From JAAYCI01 sp964550985 (lineage in GTDB: Bacteria > Bacillota > Clostridia > Oscillospirales > Ruminococcaceae), in the NCBI GenBank assembly GCA_964550985.1, contig CAZKBM010000119.1:1-6245 (forward strand): a stretch of DNA of 6,245 bases, in the 5' to 3' direction. Made by a program: the position numbers and the translations under genes. The notes below the pieces were generated by a model that was not told where the DNA came from, did not search any database, and worked only from the letters and a program-made list of their open reading frames with translations. Positions 1 through 4,748 of this stretch are shown here, piece after piece. How positions within the stretch are numbered: the stretch's first letter is position 1; the number at the start of each line of letters is the position of its first letter.

Positions 1-48
1 GGTGTTCCGCAGCGCGGCTGCGCTTAGCAGGTATGCAGGGTCATCCGC
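1..48. other. Upstream intergenic edge with a short GC hairpin
   Basis: I see no supported gene end here. Frame 1 stops at 25-27 after a few codons that do not resemble the C-terminus of a peptide permease. The other two frames stay open into the 55-bp repeats but do not look like protein. A small perfect inverted repeat CGCAGC/GCTGCG with a GCG loop lies at 8-22. It has no T-run after it, so it is not a convincing terminator. Confidence 0.4.
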
Positions 49-238
49 GCGGAGGGATACCCAGGCAGTGTACCCCAGGCAAAATAAGCCTGCCCCTTGC
101 ACAGCGGAGGAATACCCAGGCAGTGCGCACCAGGCAAAACAAGCCTGCCCCTTGCACAGCGGAGGAATACCCAGGCAGCGCGCACCAGGTAAAATAAGCC
201 CGCCCCATAAAAACACCCAGTAAAAATAGCCATGCCCC
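49..238. repeat. 55-bp tandem repeat, three copies plus a partial fourth
   Basis: Copies start at 49, 104 and 159 with an exact 55-bp period. Copies 1 and 2 match at about 50 of 55 positions; copy 3 matches copy 2 at about 44 of its first 48 positions and then diverges. A degenerate piece at about 214-238 resembles the second half of the unit. Each unit begins GCGGAGG and carries a small inverted repeat, CAGGC/GCCTG around a 7-nt A-rich loop (76-92 in copy 1, 131-147 in copy 2), which decays in copy 3. Because 55 is not a multiple of 3, each copy falls in a different reading frame, so the array is not a repeated peptide. There are no unique spacers, so it is not a CRISPR array. It lies directly before the oppD-like gene; its role is unknown. 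Confidence 0.88.
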
Positions 239-254
239 AAAGTACACGCCCTTG

Positions 255-262
255 AAAGGGGG
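255..262 (+). promoter_or_regulatory. Ribosome binding site deciding the oppD start
   Basis: AAAGGGGG lies 7 nt before ATG 270 and supports that start over TTG 252. CCCTT (249-253) just upstream can pair with AAGGG (256-260), so the site may be partly sequestered in a weak hairpin. That pairing is short and its effect is only an inference. Confidence 0.75.
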
Positions 263-269
263 AAACACC

Positions 270-1283
270 ATGCAAACCAAAACCCCGGCGCAAAACCCCG
301 GTGGAGATTTGCTGAATGTGAACCATATAAAAACCGTACTGAACACCAAAATGGGCCCGCTGGTGCCCGTGGATGATGTGACGGTGCGCATCCCCGAAAA
401 GACGACCGTGGGCTTTGTGGGCGAAAGCGGCTGTGGCAAAAGTATGCTGGCCATGTCCATCATGGGGCTGCTGCCCAAAAATGGCCGGGTGGCCGAGGGG
501 GAAATCCTTCTGCGGGGAGATAACCTCCTCACCAAAACCGAGGCCGAGCGCCGCAGCATTTCGGGCAGTAAAATTTCCATCATCTTTCAGGAGCCTATGA
601 CCAGCCTGAACCCCGTTATAACGGCGGGCAAACAGGTGGCCGAGGCCATTACCCTGCACCAAAAGGTAAGCCGGGAAGAGGCCAAACAGCGGGTGATTGA
701 CATCTTCCGCGAGGTGGGCATCCCCGAGCCGGAAAAACGCTACAAAGCCTACCCGCACCAGCTTTCGGGCGGGCTGCGCCAGCGCGTAATGATTGGCATG
801 GCCATGGTGTGCAAGCCCGATTTATTGATTGCGGATGAGCCCACCACGGCGCTGGACGTGACCATAGAGGCCCAGATTTTGCACCTGATGCGCAACCTGC
901 AAAAGGAGGAGGGCACCTCCATTTTGATGATTACCCATAACCTGGGCGTGGTGGCCGAAATTTGCAAGTATGTGTATGTGATGTACGCGGGCAAGGTGGT
1001 GGAGCAAACCGACGTGTTCACCCTGTTTAAAAACCCCTGCCACCCCTACACCCACGGCCTGATGAACGCCCTGCCCGCCGCCAGCAAAGGCGAGCGGCTG
1101 TACAACATACGCGGCACGGTGCCGCCCTTAAATGCCCTGCCCAAGGGCTGCCGTTTCTGCCCCCGCTGCGATAAGGCCTTTGCCCGCTGCGAGGCTGAGG
1201 CCCCGCCCCTGTACGAGGTGGAGCCGGGGCATATGGCGCGCTGCTTTTTGTACGATAAAGAGGGGGGTGAGGGCCGTGGATAA
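270..1283 (+). CDS. oppD: Oligopeptide/dipeptide ABC transporter ATP-binding protein, OppD/DppD type
   Basis: One of two cytoplasmic ATPase subunits that power import of peptides, or related solutes such as nickel chelates, through OppBC/DppBC-type permeases. The 337-residue protein shows Walker A GESGCGKS (51-58), Q-loop FQEP (106-109), signature LSGGLRQR (165-172), Walker B LLIADE (185-190) with the catalytic glutamate, and the H-loop histidine at 223. The C-terminal oligopeptide extension has HPYTHG near 258 and cysteines 294, 300, 307 and 325, in the spacing that binds a 4Fe-4S cluster in studied DppD proteins; C297 is extra. ATG at 270 is preferred over an in-frame TTG at 252, because the G-rich ribosome site AAAGGGGG (255-262) sits 7 nt before the ATG and would lie inside the longer form. 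The gene overlaps the next ATPase by 8 nt. The family call is firm; the substrate, and hence opp versus dpp naming, cannot be read from the sequence. Confidence 0.95.
   Translation: MQTKTPAQNPGGDLLNVNHIKTVLNTKMGPLVPVDDVTVRIPEKTTVGFVGESGCGKSMLAMSIMGLLPKNGRVAEGEILLRGDNLLTKTEAERRSISGSKISIIFQEPMTSLNPVITAGKQVAEAITLHQKVSREEAKQRVIDIFREVGIPEPEKRYKAYPHQLSGGLRQRVMIGMAMVCKPDLLIADEPTTALDVTIEAQILHLMRNLQKEEGTSILMITHNLGVVAEICKYVYVMYAGKVVEQTDVFTLFKNPCHPYTHGLMNALPAASKGERLYNIRGTVPPLNALPKGCRFCPRCDKAFARCEAEAPPLYEVEPGHMARCFLYDKEGGEGRG
1261..1267 (+). promoter_or_regulatory. Ribosome binding site inside the oppD end, for oppF
   Basis: AGGGGGG lies within the last codons of oppD, 8 nt before GTG 1276. It decides the GTG start and implies coupled translation of the two ATPases. 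Confidence 0.75.
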
Positions 1284-2238
1284 GCCAGAGGTGCTGATAG
1301 AGGCCAAAGACCTGGTAAAAAACTTTAAGGATAAAGGCGGCGTGGTGCACGCTGTTTCCAATGTCGATTTGCAAATTTACCGGGGCGAAACCTTCTGCCT
1401 GGTGGGCGAAAGCGGCTGCGGCAAAAGCACCCTGGGGCGGGTGCTGCTGCGCCTGATTGAACCCACCAGCGGCCAGGTGTTTTTTGAAGGGCAGGATATC
1501 ACCGCCCTTTCGGCCAGCCAAATGCGCCCGGTGCGTAAAAAGATGCAGCTCATCTTCCAAGACCCCTTCGCCTCGCTGGACCCGCGCAAAACCATAGCCG
1601 CCACGGTGGACGAGCCCCTGCGCATCCACAAAATGGGCACAAAGGCCCAGCGGCAGGAAAAGGTGGATCATCTGCTGGACGTGGTGGGTATTTTGCAGCA
1701 GTACAAAACCCGCTACCCACACCAATTTTCGGGTGGGCAGCGCCAGCGGGTGGGCATAGCCCGCGCCCTTGCCTTAAACCCAGAGCTGATTGTCTGCGAC
1801 GAGCCGGTCAGCGCCCTGGACGTATCCATTCAGGCGCAAATTCTAAACCTTCTACACGATTTGCAGGATGAATTTGGCCTCACCTACCTGTTTATCACCC
1901 ACGACCTGGGGGTGGTGCGCTACATCGCCAGCCGGGTGTGCGTCATGTTCCTGGGCAAAATTTGTGAAATTGGGGCCACCGAGGACGTTTTTACCGCCCC
2001 GCGCCACCCCTACACCCACTTTTTGCTGGCCTCCACCCCCGTGCCGGACCCCACCCGCCAAAAGGAGGACAAAGACCTTTTGCACGGCGAGGTGCCCAGC
2101 CCCATCAACCCCCCTTCGGGCTGCCGCTTCCACAAGCGCTGCCCCTTCGCAAAAGACATCTGCGCCCAGCAAGAGCCCCCGCTCATCGAGGAGGCCGGCC
2201 GGCAGTTCGCCTGCCATTTCCCCATGAACAAGCCGTAA
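1276..2238 (+). CDS. oppF: Oligopeptide/dipeptide ABC transporter ATP-binding protein, OppF/DppF type
   Basis: Second ATPase of the importer, expected to form a heterodimer with the OppD-like protein at the membrane permeases. The 320-residue protein has Walker A GESGCGKS (44-51), Q-loop FQDP (94-97), signature FSGGQRQR (151-158), Walker B LIVCDE (171-176) and the H-loop histidine at 209. HPYTH (244-248) and cysteines 283, 289, 296 and 313 match the spacing of its partner's cluster motif. I chose GTG 1276: it overlaps the oppD stop by 8 nt (translational coupling) and has AGGGGGG at 1261-1267, 8 nt upstream. An open frame extends back to 1132, but those codons lie inside oppD, have arginine/proline-rich out-of-frame composition, and precede the conserved start of the family. 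A hairpin terminator follows 75 nt after the stop, so this is probably the last gene of its operon. The OppF versus DppF naming is at family level only. Confidence 0.95.
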   Translation: MDKPEVLIEAKDLVKNFKDKGGVVHAVSNVDLQIYRGETFCLVGESGCGKSTLGRVLLRLIEPTSGQVFFEGQDITALSASQMRPVRKKMQLIFQDPFASLDPRKTIAATVDEPLRIHKMGTKAQRQEKVDHLLDVVGILQQYKTRYPHQFSGGQRQRVGIARALALNPELIVCDEPVSALDVSIQAQILNLLHDLQDEFGLTYLFITHDLGVVRYIASRVCVMFLGKICEIGATEDVFTAPRHPYTHFLLASTPVPDPTRQKEDKDLLHGEVPSPINPPSGCRFHKRCPFAKDICAQQEPPLIEEAGRQFACHFPMNKP

Positions 2239-2265
2239 TCTGTGCGCTTGCAAGGGAGAGGGCTG

Positions 2266-2299
2266 CCAAAACCAAAACCCAAACCCAAACCCAAAACCC
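2266..2299. repeat. CCCAAA-type short tandem repeat with minus-strand G-quadruplex potential
   Basis: C-tracts occur at 2278-2280, 2284-2286, 2290-2292 and 2297-2299, separated by AAA, AAA and AAAA; shorter CC tracts lie at 2266-2267 and 2272-2273. The minus strand therefore reads as four GGG runs with loops of 3-4 T, which fits the canonical intramolecular G-quadruplex pattern. It lies between the oppF stop and the shared terminator. Its function is unknown; it may be simple slippage sequence. Confidence 0.8.
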
Positions 2300-2312
2300 A
2301 AAACACGCAAAC

Positions 2313-2341
2313 AAAAACCCCTGGCATCGGCAGGGGTTTTT
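2313..2341. terminator. Bidirectional rho-independent terminator
   Basis: Perfect inverted repeat with AAAAACCCCTG (2313-2323) and CAGGGGTTTTT (2331-2341) around a 7-nt loop. The flanking A-run and T-run provide a U-tract in either direction. It sits 75 nt after the oppF stop on the plus strand and 17 nt after the stop of the minus-strand regulator gene, so it is well placed to end both converging transcripts. Confidence 0.9.
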
Positions 2342-2358
2342 ACTGTTCCTATGTTTTT

Positions 2359-3870
2359 TTACACGCCCTCGCCGCGGCTCATGCGCTGCAACATGCTTTG
2401 GATGTATTCGGGGTCCTTGTATTTCAAGGGATACTGTGCCTGCGCCTCCTCGCACAGCTTGGCCGAAAGGTTCACCAAGGCCACATCGTCAAAGAAGATG
2501 ACCTTGTTCTGCTCGGGTATGCTTTGCTCGTTCAGGGTAATCGTCCAAAAATTGCGTTTGATCCAGGTGCCCGCGGTCATGGTTTCGTAGGCGGTGTTGC
2601 GGCCCTGTACGGCGCTTACCCGCACCTCGGGGTGCTGGGCAAAAAAGGCGGCGGTCTCGGCCAGGTGCTGCATATGCTGGGCTTTGCTCATCACCACCGG
2701 GCGCTGCGCAAAGGCCGAAAGTTCGTACTGAATCAAAGAGTCAAAACCCAGGGATTCCGAGATGGCGCCCATGTTCAGGAACAGGCCCCCCCGGCTGTCC
2801 TCGGGGCTGTTCAGCAAAGCGTCGTGCAGGGTTTGGTGCAGCGAAAGCGCCCGCTGCTTTTCGGCCTGGGAGAGGTGGTTTGCGTCCAGTATCTCCTGCA
2901 AAAGGCCTTCGCTCATGGTGGCAATGGGGATAAACCGGCCGTAGAAATAGGAGGGCTCTTTTTTGGTTTTTGTATACTGCATCAGTTCCAAAATGCGGTC
3001 TTTGTCCTCCGGGTCATCGGTTACCAGGTAGGGCTGGGTGTGCAGCTGCACCATTCTATCGTGCAGCTGCAGGTATTTGCTGGTGGTAAATTCGTCAAAA
3101 TGCACCACGGTGTGCATGTTATCCATATTGGGCTCGTTGTTCACCCCAACCGCCACACATTTGCCCTCAATGCCATACAGCGAGGGCATAATCCATACCT
3201 GGCCGCTGGGCTGGAACAGGTTGATTTTTACATTTTTATTAAAGATAAGCCCCGTAAGCGCCCGTACAAAGGCCTCAAAGGCCAAGCTGGTTTTGCCCGC
3301 CGAATAGGTCAGCTCAAAACTGTGGCCGCGCTTTGTTAAAAGGTCCATCTTTGCTAGGAACGTTTGCACATAGGCCATGTCACGGTTCAGCCACTCAAAT
3401 TGGTCAAGTTCAAATATTTTAATGTGGCAGGGAATGGGGCTGCTTTCCGCCATATTCAAAATCATGCTTATGGCATTTTTACGCCCCTCTGCACCGCGAA
3501 AAACTGACACATTCGCGTGGTACAGGGCCTTGTGCATATCCTCAACAATCTGCCCCACTATGGCCGAGGTTTTGCTGTCTTGCAAGTAGCGTTTCACCAG
3601 CTCGGCAGTCTGCTCATCACTGTCGCACAAAGTATCGGGGTAAATGTCTGAAAAAAGACGTTTTAGCGGGTTGTTCCCTAAATTTTTGTTCTGGGTTACA
3701 AAATACCGCACCAGTTCATCATAATAGGGAGAACGCTCCGACAACTTGCGCGAACCGGTGCGCCATTTGCTAATGGTGGTGCGGTCGATGTACAAATAAC
3801 GCGCCAACTGCTGTACCGATACATTCAAAAGTTCCATGATATTGCCAATTGCAGACAGGTTTTTTGCCAT
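2359..3870 (-). CDS. Orphan Cro/C1-type helix-turn-helix protein with a large uncharacterised C-terminal region
   Basis: A 503-residue protein whose first 45 residues look like a Cro/C1 helix-turn-helix: QQLARYLYI (about 20-28) as the second helix and RTTISKWRTGSRKL (30-43) as the recognition helix. The remaining ~440 residues are not recognised. They appear soluble, without a signal peptide or obvious membrane segments, and have alternating hydrophobic strands and helices (for example 148-173 and 184-232) suggesting a ligand-sensing or oligomerising module. The start at 3870 is chosen because GAGG lies 7 nt before this ATG and the helix-turn-helix begins right after it. The frame stays open back to 3954, but those 28 codons are cysteine/lysine-rich and cover repeated DNA motifs. 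The gene is monocistronic, convergent with oppF and divergent from the potassium transporter. I infer a transcriptional regulator, perhaps autoregulatory; the effector and targets are unknown. Confidence 0.85.
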   Translation of the reverse strand: MAKNLSAIGNIMELLNVSVQQLARYLYIDRTTISKWRTGSRKLSERSPYYDELVRYFVTQNKNLGNNPLKRLFSDIYPDTLCDSDEQTAELVKRYLQDSKTSAIVGQIVEDMHKALYHANVSVFRGAEGRKNAISMILNMAESSPIPCHIKIFELDQFEWLNRDMAYVQTFLAKMDLLTKRGHSFELTYSAGKTSLAFEAFVRALTGLIFNKNVKINLFQPSGQVWIMPSLYGIEGKCVAVGVNNEPNMDNMHTVVHFDEFTTSKYLQLHDRMVQLHTQPYLVTDDPEDKDRILELMQYTKTKKEPSYFYGRFIPIATMSEGLLQEILDANHLSQAEKQRALSLHQTLHDALLNSPEDSRGGLFLNMGAISESLGFDSLIQYELSAFAQRPVVMSKAQHMQHLAETAAFFAQHPEVRVSAVQGRNTAYETMTAGTWIKRNFWTITLNEQSIPEQNKVIFFDDVALVNLSAKLCEEAQAQYPLKYKDPEYIQSMLQRMSRGEGV

Positions 3871-3887
3871 TCTATCACCTCGTAATT

Positions 3888-3939
3888 TTGCCACATTGTC
3901 TTTGCAGAAATTGTCACACTTTCCATTGACTTTGCTACA
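3888..3939. repeat. Three direct TTGYYACA elements in the regulator's leader
   Basis: TTGCCACA (3888-3895), TTGTCACA (3911-3918) and TTGCTACA (3932-3939) are spaced 23 and 21 bp apart, about two helical turns, so they would lie on the same face of the DNA. They sit just upstream of the regulator's ribosome site and downstream of its predicted promoter. The motif recurs in the palindrome at 4064-4085. I infer possible operator half-sites; no binding evidence exists. Confidence 0.55.
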
Positions 3940-3976
3940 CAAACAACTGTGCATCTATTTATAAAAATAACATAAA

Positions 3977-4006
3977 ATTATGGATTAGTAAAGTGTAGTT
4001 TGTGAA
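3977..4006 (-). promoter_or_regulatory. Candidate promoter of the helix-turn-helix gene
   Basis: On the minus strand, TTCACA (4006-4001) and CATAAT (3982-3977) each match the sigma-A consensus at 5 of 6 positions and are 18 bp apart. This would give a leader of about 100 nt that contains the three TTGYYACA elements. The surrounding DNA is AT-rich, so chance matches are possible. Confidence 0.45.
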
Positions 4007-4063
4007 AAGGATATGGAAGTTGTGAATAAAAAAGCTAGAAAGAAAGTGATTTGCCAGTTTATT

Positions 4064-4085
4064 TTGCCACATTAAGATGTGGCAA
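4064..4085. promoter_or_regulatory. Perfect palindromic element, candidate operator
   Basis: Arms TTGCCACAT (4064-4072) and ATGTGGCAA (4077-4085) flank the 4-bp centre TAAG. The stretch ATTTTGCCACATT at 4061-4073 is repeated exactly at 3885-3897 in the regulator's leader. An additional half-site, GTGATTTGCC (4047-4056), can also pair with GGCAATTCAC (4081-4090) with one mismatch, so the site is nested. It resembles a dimer binding site; the neighbouring helix-turn-helix protein is the obvious candidate, by inference. Confidence 0.6.
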
Positions 4086-4109
4086 TTCACATAGCAAGCA
4101 CAATAAGCT

Positions 4110-4229
4110 GCCACAGCTTTGCTTAAGGTGCACCTGTTTGGGCCTGCATTTGCCTCACAGTGGCAAAGTGGCAGCGGCGGTTTTTGTTTTGGCGTGTGCC
4201 ACATGGCCGGGTATGCAAAACAGTGTGGC
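4110..4229. repeat. Scattered GCCACA/TGTGGC motifs
   Basis: Further copies of the core lie at 4110-4115 (GCCACA), 4160-4174 (GTGGCAAA followed directly by GTGGCAG), 4198-4203 (GCCACA) and 4224-4229 (TGTGGC). At 4149-4167, TTTGCC and CAC face GTGGCAAA as an inverted repeat with one unpaired base. Together with the elements at 3890 and 4066 this is an unusual density over about 340 bp, though single copies are individually unremarkable. Confidence 0.45.
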
Positions 4230-4261
4230 GGGGCCGCTGCCCAAACGGCGGGCCGTATCCT

Positions 4262-4302
4262 AAATTTCGTTAAAAACTTTACTTCGTTTTTAACAGAAAT
4301 TT
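4262..4302. repeat. Long AT-rich hairpin 1
   Basis: AAATTTC plus GTTAAAAAC (4262-4277) pairs with GTTTTTAAC plus GAAATTT (4286-4302), leaving an 8-nt loop and one bulged A at 4295. It is the first of three consecutive inverted repeats. No gene ends next to it, so it is not an obvious terminator. Confidence 0.75.
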
Positions 4303-4307
4303 TGCAT

Positions 4308-4337
4308 GAGACGCGTTGCAGCGTCTTTTGCTGCAAC
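4308..4337. repeat. Hairpin 2 with two mutually exclusive pairings
   Basis: Pairing A joins GACGC (4310-4314) to GCGTC (4321-4325), followed by TTTT. Pairing B joins GTTGCAGC (4315-4322) to GCTGCAAC (4330-4337) across a 7-nt loop. Both use 4321-4322, so only one can form. This is reminiscent of a terminator/antiterminator switch, but no coding gene follows within 370 nt and the switch idea is speculative. Confidence 0.6.
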
Positions 4338-4340
4338 ATC

Positions 4341-4370
4341 AGAGTAAAAACTTGATAGAGTTTTTACTCT
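4341..4370. repeat. Perfect 11-bp-arm hairpin 3
   Basis: AGAGTAAAAAC (4341-4351) and GTTTTTACTCT (4360-4370) flank the 8-nt loop TTGATAGA. It resembles hairpin 1 in its TAAAAACTT...GTTTTTA core. It could act as a weak bidirectional terminator separating the divergent units, or be the remains of a small mobile element. Confidence 0.8.
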
Positions 4371-4483
4371 GAAATAGTATTACACACAAAATGGCCTGCG
4401 CCTGGAAATATAACCAAAAAAAGTATGTTGGAAGAATAAAAATGCGCTGATTTGTAAAAGCCCAAAATGCTGTGGATTCCCTC

Positions 4484-4512
4484 TTGAAATTGCCCTGTAA
4501 TCGCAGTATGAT
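4484..4512 (+). promoter_or_regulatory. Promoter of the potassium transporter gene
   Basis: TTGAAA (4484-4489) and TATGAT (4507-4512) each match the sigma-A consensus at 5 of 6 positions with the optimal 17-bp spacer. Transcription would begin near 4519, giving a leader of about 230 nt before ATG 4749. Confidence 0.7.
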
Positions 4513-4573
4513 AAGATGAGTTTTTATTACAGTTTCTCAAAAGGTTGCGCAGCAAGCTTTTGCTATTAGAGCT

Positions 4574-4604
4574 TTACAAAAAGCTGTGTAGCAGCTTTTT
4601 GTAA
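4574..4604. repeat. Perfect 13-bp-arm hairpin in the ktrB leader
   Basis: TTACAAAAAGCTG (4574-4586) and CAGCTTTTTGTAA (4592-4604) flank TGTAG. The GCTG/CAGC core with A5 and T5 tracts resembles a weak bidirectional terminator, so it could attenuate transcription into ktrB or shield it from readthrough. This function is inferred. Confidence 0.8.
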
Positions 4605-4734
4605 GAAACTTTTATACAGAGTAGAAACTGTTATGCAGCGCCTGATTTTTTTTACATTTATGCGCTGCAGTTTGTTCATTTGCTGTAAGGGTGGCAGCAC
4701 CCTATGGGCAAGGGGCGAACGCCCCCGCCCCAGC

Positions 4735-4742
4735 AGGAAAGG
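4735..4742 (+). promoter_or_regulatory. Ribosome binding site deciding the ktrB start
   Basis: AGGAAAGG ends 6 nt before ATG 4749 and favours that start. An in-frame ATG at 4704 has a weaker AAGGGTGG site (4687-4694), and its first codons fall in the GC hairpin at 4706-4730, so it is the second choice. Confidence 0.65.
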
Positions 4743-4748
4743 AAAACC

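Larger units (their letters stand above)
3871..4748. other. Long non-coding region between divergent genes (878 bp)
   Basis: No open frame here has a convincing start site, codon pattern or recognisable protein. The part next to the regulator (3886-4230) carries repeated TTGCCACA-type motifs. The middle (4262-4370) holds three tandem hairpins. The right part (4484-4748) has a promoter and a structured leader for the potassium transporter. Most of it is clearly more AT-rich than the flanking genes, apart from a more GC-rich patch at about 4130-4260. The individual elements are listed separately. Confidence 0.8.
4519..4748 (+). promoter_or_regulatory. Structured 5' leader of the ktrB-like mRNA
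   Basis: Five inverted repeats follow one another. They are 4538-4562 (CAAAAG/CTTTTG around TTGC/GCAA, one G-G mismatch), 4574-4604 (13-bp perfect arms, loop TGTAG, T-run in the 3' arm), 4634-4669 (TGCAGCGC/GCGCTGCA around 20 nt), 4688-4703 (AGGGTG/CACCCT, loop GCAG) and 4706-4730 (GGGC and GGGGC against GCCCC and GCCC, loop GAAC). The last ends just before the ribosome site. I do not recognise a known riboswitch, including the ydaO-type cyclic-di-AMP class that often controls potassium transporters, but I could not run a covariance search. Confidence 0.5.

Noticed and set aside
49..213. CRISPR array
   Set aside because: The 55-bp units are contiguous with no unique spacers, and no cas genes are present.
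2..223. Small plus-strand protein across the repeats
   Set aside because: The repeat period is not a multiple of 3, so each copy is read in a different frame. No ribosome site or family resemblance was seen.
24..758. Long minus-strand open frames over oppD
   Set aside because: They are antisense to a gene with complete ATPase motifs and arise from its GC-rich codon pattern.
1132..1275. N-terminal extension of the OppF-like protein
   Set aside because: These codons overlap oppD and read as an arginine/proline-rich out-of-frame product. The well-placed ribosome site belongs to GTG 1276.
2242..3339. 365-codon plus-strand open frame
   Set aside because: It is antisense to the helix-turn-helix gene, begins in the CCCAAA repeat and runs through the terminator hairpin. 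It has no ribosome site or recognisable domain.
3871..3954. 28-residue N-terminal extension of the regulator
   Set aside because: The frame is open, but a strong ribosome site sits before ATG 3870, and the extension covers the TTGYYACA elements and lacks protein-like composition.
3959..4339. 126-codon minus-strand open frame in the intergenic region
   Set aside because: It spans palindromes and hairpins, has no convincing ribosome site, and its product resembles no protein I know.
4364..4555. 63-codon minus-strand open frame
   Set aside because: It runs across the ktrB promoter and leader hairpin on the opposite strand, with no ribosome site or recognisable motif.
4255..4620. Insertion sequence or intact miniature mobile element
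   Set aside because: Hairpins are present, but I could not find matching outer inverted repeats with flanking target duplications. It is left as a possibility only.
4519..4748. ydaO-type cyclic-di-AMP riboswitch
   Set aside because: Suggested only by the downstream potassium transporter; I could not find the conserved core of that class by eye. A covariance search would settle it.
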